A stretch of DNA of 5,179 nucleotides from Candidatus Omnitrophota bacterium (GCA_018813085.1 JAHJCI010000150.1:1-5179), one strand, 5' to 3'; positions 1 through 5,107 are shown, counted from the first letter of the stretch. Notes: generated by a model from the letters alone, not told the origin. Program-made: numbers and translations.

Positions 1-1
1 C

Positions 2-445
2 CGGTTCACCCAGGACCTGGATGATGGCTCCGGGGTGCTCACCGGCTGGACCTGCGCCAGGTGCGACCAGCCGAAGGAGTTATTTTCTTTAATTGCAAAA
101 AACGAGTTTATCGAGGTCTGGCCGCGGGTGAAATCTTATTGGGCAAAGATTGAGCCGAGGTCGGATTTCAGGGCGTGGTGGGAGACAATATATGAACAAC
201 TTTTGCAAAAATACAAACTTAGGCAAAAGAAGCCTAGAGGTGGTTCTCCAACCTTGTTTTCAAAGATTGGTAGAATGGTTAGGGAGGCTAGGGTTGAGAA
301 AGGGTTAAGTCAGAGTGAGCTTGCTTTCAGAATAGGGATGAAACAGCCGGATATTTCTATGATTGAGAAAGGCAAGAACAATATTACTTTGGAAACGCTG
401 ACGCGTCTGTGCAAGGTTTTGGAGATTAAAAAGATTGAGTTTTGA
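2..445 (+). CDS. XRE-family helix-turn-helix transcriptional regulator, 5' end open
   Basis: The C-terminal part is a standard lambda-Cro/XRE DNA-binding domain. Counting from the GTG at 35, residues about 76-131 contain 'LSQSELAFRIG' (helix 2) and 'KQPDISMIEKG' (recognition helix), followed by the usual 'ITLETLTRLCKVLEI' closing helices. The first 70 or so residues are not a family I recognise; they hold a CxxC pair (CARC) and several tryptophans. The frame is open back to base 2. The first possible start, GTG at 35, has no convincing ribosome binding site, so the gene may begin before the window. It ends 19 bases before the M48 protease start and is probably co-transcribed with it. The first 80 or so bases look clearly more GC-rich than the rest of the gene. 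Its target is unknown. The HTH call is firm; the N-terminal extent is not. Confidence 0.8.
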   Translation, partial: RFTQDLDDGSGVLTGWTCARCDQPKELFSLIAKNEFIEVWPRVKSYWAKIEPRSDFRAWWETIYEQLLQKYKLRQKKPRGGSPTLFSKIGRMVREARVEKGLSQSELAFRIGMKQPDISMIEKGKNNITLETLTRLCKVLEIKKIEF

Positions 446-464
446 GAGGAAGGATGCCGCCGGA

Positions 465-1319
465 ATGAGGAAAGAGGTATATTTGGCCTCGACATCAGAG
501 GCAGGGCGCAGGTTGTTTAAGAAAATCGGGATTAAGATTTTTGTTATTTTGTTATTTGTTTATTTTGTTATTTGGTTAAGCGGCTGCGCGACAGAGTATA
601 ATTTAGCTACGCAGCAAGAAGAGCGGATTTTTTATAACACCGAAAAGGAAGTCAGGATGGGTAAAAGCATCTCAAAGGCGGTTGAGAAGGAGTACGAACT
701 GGTTGACGACCCCTTAATTCAGAAACGCGTGGAAGATATCGGCAAGAAAATAGCAGAAGTTTGCGACAGAAAAGAGATAGATTATCATTTTAAGGTAATT
801 GAAGATGAAGAAGTGAACGCATTCGCGCTTCCCGGCGGATTTATTTATGTGCACAGCGGTTTAATCGAACAGGTTGCCGATGATAATGAACTGGCCTGTG
901 TTTTATCTCATGAAGTCGGGCATATTGTCGCGCGGCACAGCATTAAGAAGCTGCAGGCGGCAATGGGGTATAACTTCTTATTAATTTTAATGACTCAAGC
1001 ACCAGACAGAGGGAAGCTGATTAGCGGCGCAAACCTTGCTTTTATGGAGATTATATCCGGTTATTCCCGCGAAGACGAGCTTTTGGCAGACCAGTTAGGA
1101 GCGCGCTATGCAAAAAGGGCAGGATATAACCCTGAGGGAATGATTAATTTTCTTCAGACGCTGCAGGATGTAAACCGGCGCAAGCCCCTGCGCCCGAAGT
1201 CATATTTTAAAACCCACCCGTATATTCCGGATAGGATCCGCGTTGTAAAACAGGAATTAGGCCAAGAGCTTACCTTTGACGATTATATCAACATCGAACA
1301 GAAACCCCACGGCCAATAA
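465..1319 (+). CDS. M48-family zinc metalloprotease, predicted lipoprotein
   Basis: Counting from ATG 465, the protein has a basic N-terminus, a hydrophobic segment (about residues 23-38) and a lipobox LSGC with Cys41, so it should be lipidated and face the periplasm. The peptidase core is clear: 'NAFALPGGFIYVHSGL' precedes the HEVGH zinc site (His149, Glu150, His153). The third ligand is the Glu at about 205 in SREDELLAD, and a late 'THPYIPDRI' matches the family's HP...RI motif. It lacks the TPR tail of BepA-type proteins, so it resembles the short LoiP/YcaL type of envelope quality-control protease (family knowledge; substrate unknown). ATG 465 was chosen because an AGAGGAAGG ribosome site lies at 445-453; a TTG at 435 inside the upstream gene would add ten residues. 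An out-of-frame ATG at 454 gives only a four-codon peptide that ends on the chosen start. Confidence 0.92.
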   Translation: MRKEVYLASTSEAGRRLFKKIGIKIFVILLFVYFVIWLSGCATEYNLATQQEERIFYNTEKEVRMGKSISKAVEKEYELVDDPLIQKRVEDIGKKIAEVCDRKEIDYHFKVIEDEEVNAFALPGGFIYVHSGLIEQVADDNELACVLSHEVGHIVARHSIKKLQAAMGYNFLLILMTQAPDRGKLISGANLAFMEIISGYSREDELLADQLGARYAKRAGYNPEGMINFLQTLQDVNRRKPLRPKSYFKTHPYIPDRIRVVKQELGQELTFDDYINIEQKPHGQ

Positions 1320-1323
1320 CTCC

Positions 1324-1451
1324 ATTCTAATCTTCCAATCTTAGGGACACCCTCCCGATTTCCGCCGTAGGCGGATTCGCCTTCGGCGAAGGCTGAACCC
1401 CGCATCCCTCTTGGAATTAGAATTAAAAGGTGCGGGGCAAGAGGGCGTCCC
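1324..1451. repeat. Complex intergenic palindromic element
   Basis: At least six inverted repeats are packed here. GGGACACCCTC (1344-1354) pairs with GAGGGCGTCCC (1441-1451) with one mismatch. ATTCTAA and TTCCAA (1324-1338) pair with TTGGAATTAGAAT (1411-1423). TCCGCC-GTA-GGCGGA (1361-1375) and TTCGCC-TTC-GGCGAA (1376-1390) are perfect small hairpins. CCCCGCA (1398-1404) pairs with TGCGGGG (1431-1437), and CCCTCTTG (1406-1413) with CAAGAGGG (1438-1445). The last two cross each other, as do the first two. The design recalls REP/BIME-type elements mobilised by Y1 (RAYT) transposases, but no transposase is present; that link is inference. It may also end transcription from the protease gene, though no T-run follows. 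Confidence 0.6.
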
Positions 1452-1452
1452 C

Positions 1453-1599
1453 CGACACTTCGGCCACTTAGTTATGAGAGGAGTAGATTTACCGACGGTA
1501 CAAAAGTTAATGGGGCATTCAGATATAGAGACGACAATGATATATGCACATTTGGCTTAGGAGCATTTGAAAGGTGCTGTCGATAAATTAGGATTTTAA
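1453..1599 (+). pseudogene. Tyrosine recombinase (phage integrase) C-terminal remnant
   Basis: Reading from 1453 gives R-H-F-G-H-L-V-M followed by RGVDLPTVQKLMGHSDIETT and MIYAHLA, then TAG at 1558-1560, then EHLKGAVDKLGF and TAA at 1597-1599. This is the end of an XerC/XerD-like recombinase: the RH at the start looks like a damaged RxxH box, GHSDIETT carries the later catalytic His, and the Tyr in MIYAHL is the nucleophile. Everything upstream of the RH is missing and the palindromic element (1324-1451) sits directly against the break. The in-frame TAG falls where related proteins have 'HLAxEHL', a conserved join, so it is a nonsense mutation in a dead fragment rather than a natural end. The two tail segments remain in the same frame. 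Confidence 0.85.
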
Positions 1600-1608
1600 A
1601 GGCATAAA
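1568..1608 (+). repeat. Direct repeat copy 1 (recombinase 3' end); copy 2 at 2686-2726
   Basis: The 41 bases covering the recombinase tail and the first bases after its stop match 2686-2726 at 35 of 41 positions by eye. Three of the differences are synonymous third-codon changes (GGT/GGA, GCT/GCA, GTC/GTG), and one is Gly to Glu. Looser similarity continues past the stop (GGCAtAAA against GGCAcAAA, then A-rich runs). The two copies therefore look like tails of two related recombinase genes rather than a fresh duplication. They bracket the nucleotidyltransferase/HEPN cassette. Confidence 0.7.
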
Positions 1609-1649
1609 AGTTAGCAAAAAATGACAGAGGTAGCTCGAAGTAAAATATA

Positions 1650-1677
1650 TTGACTTGATCCTTATGCATAATATAAA
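1650..1677 (+). promoter_or_regulatory. Sigma-70-like promoter of the nucleotidyltransferase/HEPN operon
   Basis: A -35 box TTGACT (1650-1655) and a -10 box TATAAA (1672-1677) are separated by 16 bases. Transcription would begin near 1684, about 30 bases before the ATG at 1715. The stretch is AT-rich and otherwise non-coding. Confidence 0.6.
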
Positions 1678-1714
1678 ATACATACGTTTAATATTTTAGA
1701 CTGATAGGGAGAAT

Positions 1715-2263
1715 ATGAAAAAGAAAAACAATATTGATATATTTGCTACGACGAATACCTTAAAGGTTCTCTCTTTTTTAGTAGAGAATCCTGGAAAAGA
1801 ACTTTTAGGACGCGAAATCCAAAAGGCGACTTCTATTAGTAGGGCAGGTAGTTATATTGCCCTTCGATACCTTATTAGGCAGAAATTAGTTTTAAAAATA
1901 AAGAAAGGCAAATTCTTAATGTATTCGGTAATCTATGATGAGCCTATAGTCAAACAATTCAAGGTAGTGAGAACTATACAGCTTCTTAAGCCTCTTTTAG
2001 AAAAGCTCAGGCCTTTGTCTAAGAAAATTATTCTCTATGGAAGCGCAAGCCGTGGCGAAGACGATCCTTTAAGCGACATAGATTTATTTATTATTACTAA
2101 GGATCCCGACACTACTAAGAGCATAATATCTGGATTGAAAACCAAGAGGAAATTACAGACAGTAATTAAATCTCCTAGCGAATTAGCAGATTTGCAGGAT
2201 AAGGAAAAAGTCTACTATGGTGAAGTAAATAGGGGTATAACTCTTTGGGAGGAGAAGGATTGA
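1715..2263 (+). CDS. wHTH-minimal nucleotidyltransferase (MNT) fusion, likely antitoxin
   Basis: Residues about 10-75 form a winged-helix DNA-binding domain resembling the MarR/ArsR type: 'NTLKVLSFLVENPGKE' and 'LLGREIQKATSISRAGSYIA', then a basic wing 'KIKKGKFLMYSV'. Residues about 100-128 carry the pol-beta nucleotidyltransferase signature, GS at 109-110 followed by DID at 121-123 (YGSASRGEDDPLSDIDLFII). A third acidic residue, normally on a later strand, is not evident: the matching segment reads LQTVIKSPSEL. Proteins of this family paired with HEPN partners can AMPylate and silence them (MntA-HepT type; family knowledge). The wing domain suggests it also represses its own operon (inference). 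AGGGAG at 1706-1711 supports ATG 1715. Its TGA overlaps the chosen TTG start of the HEPN gene. Confidence 0.85.
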   Translation: MKKKNNIDIFATTNTLKVLSFLVENPGKELLGREIQKATSISRAGSYIALRYLIRQKLVLKIKKGKFLMYSVIYDEPIVKQFKVVRTIQLLKPLLEKLRPLSKKIILYGSASRGEDDPLSDIDLFIITKDPDTTKSIISGLKTKRKLQTVIKSPSELADLQDKEKVYYGEVNRGITLWEEKD

Positions 2264-2688
2264 CCTTAGAATACGACGATTGCCTAAAAAGAGGAAAAAT
2301 TAAACCTTTCACAAGAGGAAAGTCTTTAGTCTCGAAGGAACTCGAAACTGCAGTTTCTGATTTAGAAAGAGCCAGAAAAACCTATAAAGACGGCGATTAT
2401 AAATGGGCAACCATACAGATTTATTACTCGATGTTTCATGGTGCGCGTGCTTTGCTTTATGCTAAGAATCTTCGGGAACATAGCCATTTCTGTCTAATCG
2501 CAACTATTAAAACTTTATATGTTGAGACAAAACAGCTGTCTGTGCATTTCTTAGAAGGACTTCAAGAAGCCAAAAATCTAAGAGAAGATGCCGATTATTA
2601 CAATAGGTGGTCAAGGCAAGGATGCGAAAAGCTGCTGAAGCTAGGGGATGAGTTCTTGCAGAAGGTTAAAGAAATTATTAAGAAATGA
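2260..2688 (+). CDS. HEPN-domain protein, UPF0332-like, likely toxin partner of the MNT protein
   Basis: The 142-residue, mostly helical protein matches the HEPN pattern. 'LETAVSDLERARKTYKDGDY' is followed by 'ATIQIYYSMFHGARALLY' (about residues 50-67), 'NLREHSH' (70-76), and 'NLREDADYYNRW' (106-117). The last two resemble the 'KSH' and 'R..ADY' positions of UPF0332-type HEPN proteins. The RNase-type R-x4-6-H motif of active HEPN toxins is not clear: the nearest arrangement, Arg72 with His74 and His76, is too short. Nuclease activity is therefore uncertain. TTG 2260 was chosen because a strong GGGAGGAG site (2247-2254) lies five bases upstream and the start overlaps the TGA of the preceding gene, a translational-coupling layout. 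An earlier TTG at 2245 would put the ribosome site inside the gene. Confidence 0.82.
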   Translation: MTLEYDDCLKRGKIKPFTRGKSLVSKELETAVSDLERARKTYKDGDYKWATIQIYYSMFHGARALLYAKNLREHSHFCLIATIKTLYVETKQLSVHFLEGLQEAKNLREDADYYNRWSRQGCEKLLKLGDEFLQKVKEIIKK

Positions 2689-2717
2689 AAGGAGCAGTGG
2701 ATAAATTAGAATTTTAA
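2685..2717 (+). pseudogene. Second tyrosine recombinase tail fragment
   Basis: ATG AAA GGA through TAA reads MKGAVDKLEF, almost identical to LKGAVDKLGF, which ends the recombinase remnant at 1599. It begins exactly on the HEPN stop (ATGA overlap), so nothing upstream of the tail survives. The fragment carries no catalytic residue and is not expected to make a functional product. It marks the right edge of the cassette, about 70 bases from the 3' end of the tRNA-Leu gene. Confidence 0.65.
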
Positions 2718-2737
2718 TGGCACAAATTTGGCACAAA

Positions 2738-2776
2738 GAAAAAATAGCCGTTGTAACTATAATGTTTACAACGGCT
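2738..2776 (-). terminator. Intrinsic terminator of tRNA-Leu, possibly bidirectional
   Basis: AGCCGTTGTAA (2746-2756) and TTACAACGGCT (2766-2776) form a perfect 11-base-pair stem with a 9-base loop. On the - strand the stem is followed by A and six T residues (2739-2744), a good intrinsic terminator just past the tRNA 3' end at 2786. On the + strand the tail is the weaker TTTAAATTT, which could still end the HEPN operon transcript. Confidence 0.8.
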
Positions 2777-2785
2777 TTAAATTTA

Positions 2786-2872
2786 TGGTGCCGAGAGGGG
2801 GAGTTGAACCCCCAAGGGCGTAAGCCCACAGCGCCCTGAACGCTGCGTGTTTGCCAATTTCACCATCTCGGC
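2786..2872 (-). tRNA. tRNA-Leu (anticodon CAG)
   Basis: On the - strand the gene starts with GCCGAGA and ends with TCTCGGC, a perfect 7-base-pair acceptor stem, followed by an encoded ACCA. The anticodon stem is CAGCG/CGCTG around the loop TTCAGGG, giving anticodon CAG at 2838-2836, which reads CUG codons. The T arm is GGGGG-TTCAACT-CCCCC. A long variable arm (GGGC...GCCC) marks a class II tRNA and fits leucine. It converges with the upstream + strand cassette, and its 3' end faces the recombinase tail, the usual arrangement when a tRNA has served as an integration target. Confidence 0.95.
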
Positions 2873-2908
2873 ATAAGAAAATCAAAGAAAATCAATGACT
2901 TGTTTTTA

Positions 2909-2937
2909 AGTATATATTAGACTAAATAACTTGTCAA
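2909..2937 (-). promoter_or_regulatory. Promoter of tRNA-Leu
   Basis: On the - strand TTGACA (2937-2932) and TATACT (2914-2909) are separated by exactly 17 bases, a near-consensus sigma-70 promoter. The start would fall near 2902, leaving a leader of about 30 bases before the mature tRNA 5' end at 2872. The -35 box lies inside GTCAACAC (2933-2940), which has an inverted copy at 2975-2982. Confidence 0.8.
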
Positions 2938-2977
2938 CACATTCGTATTTTTCCGGTTAAACCCCATATGCTTAGTG

Positions 2978-3024
2978 TTGACACTGAGGCGAACCCGTAA
3001 ATTCCGGTTCGCCGAATGTGTCAA
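2978..3024. repeat. Nested dyad (long hairpin) of unknown role
   Basis: GGCGAACC (2988-2995) and GGTTCGCC (3006-3013) form a perfect 8-base-pair stem with a 10-base loop. Outside a small internal loop, TTGACAC (2978-2984) pairs with GTGTCAA (3018-3024). No T-run follows on either side, so it is not an obvious terminator. The outer arm can instead pair upstream: GTGTTGAC (2975-2982) matches GTCAACAC (2933-2940), and CGAATGTGT (3013-3021) matches ACACATTCG (2937-2945). It may be an operator, a mobile palindromic repeat or a structured leader; the sequence does not decide. Confidence 0.6.
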
Positions 3025-3086
3025 TTAAACTTTCCTCAAACTTAAGGTGTATTTTTGTTTATTCGAGGAATTCATTCTAAAAAGAA

Positions 3087-3114
3087 TTGCGAGGGGCTGA
3101 TTTTGAGGTATAAT
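3087..3114 (+). promoter_or_regulatory. Possible promoter of the AEC permease-smpB-ssrA unit
   Basis: A perfect -10 box TATAAT (3109-3114) is preceded after 16 bases by TTGCGA (3087-3092), which matches four of six -35 positions. The start would be near 3121, giving a 160-base leader before ATG 3281. It is the best + strand promoter I can see between the tRNA and the permease. Confidence 0.45.
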
Positions 3115-3169
3115 TAACCTATCCGCCGAAGTTTACTGTACTTATTGAAACTTGTAAGCGTAGAGGGAC

Positions 3170-3212
3170 ATCCGCCTTCGCTAAGCAGCTTTCGCGCTTA
3201 GCTTCGTCGGAT
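3170..3212. repeat. Leader-region hairpin upstream of the AEC permease
   Basis: ATCCG (3170-3174) pairs with CGGAT (3208-3212), and GCTAAGC (3180-3186) pairs perfectly with GCTTAGC (3196-3202), leaving a 9-base loop and a partly mismatched middle. The opening ATCCGCC also occurs at 3121-3127. Its TCCGCC and TTCG words recall the palindromic element at 1361-1392, so both may belong to one dispersed repeat family. No T-tract follows, which argues against a terminator. It matches no riboswitch I know. Confidence 0.5.
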
Positions 3213-3280
3213 ATCGGTTAAATAAATAGGCAAGCCGCACTATATTTGGGTGTCAGGAGTTTGCCGGTGGAGAATTACTT

Positions 3281-4225
3281 ATGTTCTTCAAATCTTTTGC
3301 TTTAGTTTCGGGAGCTGTCGGTCAGATTTTTATTTTGGGAGCAATAGGTTACGCCTTGGTTAAGAAGGATATTCTGACCAGGCAAGGGATGGATTTTATT
3401 ACCCGCCTTGTTATCGAAGTAACCCTGCCGGCTATGATTTTTTCTAAATTGATCCATGGTTTTTGGTTTAATTTAAGCCCCTCCTGGTGGGTCTTTCCCT
3501 TACTCGGCCTTGCGGTTACTATATTAGGGCTGTTGGTTGGAGGGGTATTTATTAAATTTATTAAGCCGGGCGTACAGAGGAGGCAGTTTTTGAGTTTAGT
3601 CGCTTTTCAAAACTCCGGATATCTACCCCTTGCCTTAGTTGCTGCATTATTGAGTTCTAGTGAAGCCGGCCAGATGTTTATTTATATCTTCTTGTTTTTG
3701 CTGGGGTTTAATTTATTAATCTGGTCTTTCGGCGTTTATTTTTTATCCTATCACCATAACAAAAGATTTGAGTTAGGAAGTTTTTTTAGCCCTCCGGTAT
3801 TGGCAACGGTAATAACCATGGCTCTGGTAGGTTTAGGTATCAATAATTTTGTACCGGAAGTTATTCTAAAACCCTTGCGCATGATAGGCGATTCTACATT
3901 GCCTTTGGCAATGTTGGTAGTCGGAGGCAGCCTTGGCTTGATTAAAATCAGCCGCATTGAATTGAAGCCGGTTATTTTATTGATTCTGGCTAAGCTGTTA
4001 ATTTTACCGCTCGTTGGTTTATGTCTTATTTGGAAATTCTCTCCCGGAAGGTTGTTCAGCCTGTTATTAATAATGCAATTGTCTATGCCTTCGGCAACAA
4101 CTCTTCCCTTGATAATTTCGCATTATAAAAAAGAAGACTTGTTAATTAGCCAGGGTGTTTTGTTTACGCATTTGTTTAGCCTGATTAGTATACCTCTATT
4201 TTTGAGCCTAGTATGGATAAAGTAG
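3281..4225 (+). CDS. AEC-family (auxin efflux carrier-type) membrane transporter
   Basis: The 314-residue protein is an integral membrane protein with about nine or ten hydrophobic segments, the usual size for bacterial AEC/Mem_trans permeases. Family marks are visible: 'VTLPAMIFSKL' (about 47-57), 'FQNSGYLPLAL' (109-119), 'IGDSTLPLAMLVVGGSL' (202-218) with a conserved Asp204, and 'MPSATTLPLI' (269-278). A central hydrophilic stretch (about 157-167) separates two similar halves. Bacterial relatives export or exchange small organic acids, but the substrate here cannot be told. GGTGGAG at 3267-3273 supports ATG 3281. The gene overlaps smpB by 13 bases, so the two are co-transcribed; a functional link is not evident. 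Confidence 0.9.
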   Translation: MFFKSFALVSGAVGQIFILGAIGYALVKKDILTRQGMDFITRLVIEVTLPAMIFSKLIHGFWFNLSPSWWVFPLLGLAVTILGLLVGGVFIKFIKPGVQRRQFLSLVAFQNSGYLPLALVAALLSSSEAGQMFIYIFLFLLGFNLLIWSFGVYFLSYHHNKRFELGSFFSPPVLATVITMALVGLGINNFVPEVILKPLRMIGDSTLPLAMLVVGGSLGLIKISRIELKPVILLILAKLLILPLVGLCLIWKFSPGRLFSLLLIMQLSMPSATTLPLIISHYKKEDLLISQGVLFTHLFSLISIPLFLSLVWIK

Positions 4226-4668
4226 TTATTATTAACCGTAAGGCGCGCCGGGATTACGGAGTGATTAAGATTTGGGAAGCCGGCATTGAGCTTAAGGGCA
4301 GTGAAATCAAGTCAATCAGAGCCGGGTGCGTGAATCTGAACGAGAGCTTTGCAAGGATTGTAAATGGGCAGGTTTTGCTGTATAATATGCATATAAGCAA
4401 TTATGCCCAGGCCAGCTTTTTTAACGTTGACGAGCTGCGTATACGGCGCCTGCTTTTACATAAGGGGCAGATAAACAAGATTACGACAGAGCTGTTTCAG
4501 CAGGGCTTGACTTTAGTTCCACTGCGGGTTTATATTAATCAGCGCGGGTTTGTTAAGGTTGAATTAGCTTTATGCCGCGGCAAAAAAATGTACGACCGCA
4601 GGGAGTCTATAAAACGCCGCGAAGTAGAAATGCAATTACGTAAAGTATTAAAAAACAGAAGAAGGTAG
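4213..4668 (+). CDS. smpB: SsrA-binding protein SmpB
   Basis: SmpB binds the tRNA-like domain of tmRNA and delivers it to stalled ribosomes for trans-translation. The 151-residue length is normal. Recognisable parts are 'NRKARRDYGV' (8-17), 'GIELKGSEIKSIRAGCVNL' (24-42), 'RIVNGQVLLYNMHISNY' (about 48-64), 'RRLLLHKGQI' (78-87), 'LTLVPLRVYINQRGFVKVELALCRGKKMYDRR' region (99-130), and a basic C-terminal tail 'QLRKVLKNRRR' that in known SmpBs enters the mRNA channel. No Shine-Dalgarno site precedes ATG 4213; it lies inside the end of the permease gene, so translation is probably coupled. The stop is followed after only 8 bases by the mature 5' end of its RNA partner. Confidence 0.97.
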   Translation: MDKVVIINRKARRDYGVIKIWEAGIELKGSEIKSIRAGCVNLNESFARIVNGQVLLYNMHISNYAQASFFNVDELRIRRLLLHKGQINKITTELFQQGLTLVPLRVYINQRGFVKVELALCRGKKMYDRRESIKRREVEMQLRKVLKNRRR

Positions 4669-4676
4669 CCGACTTT

Positions 4677-5084
4677 GGGGGTGAAAAGGGCTCGACTTAA
4701 TCAAGCAGGGCAAGAATAGCATGCCGCGGAGGCAAGGTTGGCCGCGTTAACAATCCTTGCAAAATATAAACGCAAACTACAATATGGTAGGGTTAAGGTC
4801 AGTAATGCCAGCAATGGCGCCAATGGCTTTAGCCGGCGTCCAAGTCCCGCTCTATAATTAAATAGGGCAGGCCTCGATTAACCTTGTCTGGGGGTTAAGT
4901 AGAGCGGTTAACAGACTGGTTTCGCGCTTTCGCCTTGAAGCGCGAAATAAGAGCTAAAGGCTGCTTCTTGAAATAATCCTGCCTGTCGGAGTTTTCAGGA
5001 TTAAGCTTAAAAGACAGACTAAGCATGTAGCGATTTTTGTTCGATTGTTTAAGGACCGGGGTTCGATTCCCCGCACCTCCACCA
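4677..5084 (+). ncRNA. ssrA: Transfer-messenger RNA (tmRNA)
   Basis: The ends form a tRNA-like domain: GGGGGTG (4677-4683) pairs with CACCTCC (5074-5080) including the G3-U70-type pair that marks alanine charging, followed by ACCA. The T arm is CGGGG-TTCGATT-CCCCG (5057-5073). Four pseudoknots can be drawn. PK1 is CGCGG/CCGCG (4725-4729/4742-4746) with GCAAGG/CCTTGC (4732-4737/4755-4760). PK2 lies around 4879-4917 with GTCTG/CAGAC. PK3 is TTTCGCGCTT/AAGCGCGAAA (4920-4947) with GCCTT/AAGGC (4932-4936/4957-4961). PK4 is AATCCTG/CAGGATT (4975-5002) with CTGTC/GACAG (4983-4987/5013-5017). GCATG...GCATGTAG words near both ends match other tmRNAs. It is one-piece, not permuted. No clear promoter lies in the 8 bases after smpB, so it may be processed from the smpB transcript. 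Confidence 0.97.
4772..4861 (+). other. tmRNA tag-peptide reading frame (29 codons)
   Basis: The frame resumes at GCA 4772, 11 bases after PK1, with AAAATATAAAC upstream as expected for the resume region. It begins ANYNMVGLRS, continues with MPAMAPMALAG and ends VQVPLYN before TAA at 4859-4861. ANY... fits usual tag starts. The end does not fit the common LAA-type degron; an ALAG motif lies eight residues in. CTAT (4852-4855) and ATAG (4862-4865) flank the stop as a small stem. The other two frames give either a six-codon or a lysine/arginine-rich reading and are less likely. Confidence 0.75.
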
Positions 5085-5107
5085 TTTGAAGGGGTACTCT
5101 TTTGGCG

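Noticed and set aside
435..464. Earlier TTG start for the M48 protease
   Set aside because: It overlaps the XRE stop region and precedes the AGAGGAAGG site, which is well placed for ATG 465; it would also lengthen an already long signal sequence.
310..495. Reverse-strand 61-residue frame across the XRE/M48 junction
   Set aside because: It is antisense to the HTH domain and shows no domain or start signal of its own.
1344..1451. CRISPR array or intrinsic terminator
   Set aside because: The repeats are inverted and irregular, with no constant direct repeat and spacer pattern; no T-run follows a stem.
1472..1669. Reverse-strand 65-residue frame over the recombinase remnant and promoter
   Set aside because: It is antisense to recognisable recombinase sequence and has no family features.
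2245..2259. TTG start for the HEPN protein
   Set aside because: It would place the GGGAGGAG ribosome site inside the coding region; TTG 2260 is correctly spaced and overlaps the upstream stop.
2641..2829. Reverse-strand frame crossing the HEPN end, terminator and tRNA
   Set aside because: It runs through the tRNA and its terminator, so it cannot be a real gene.
3751..3957. Reverse-strand 68-residue frame inside the permease gene
   Set aside because: It lies wholly antisense to conserved AEC motifs and lacks a ribosome site.
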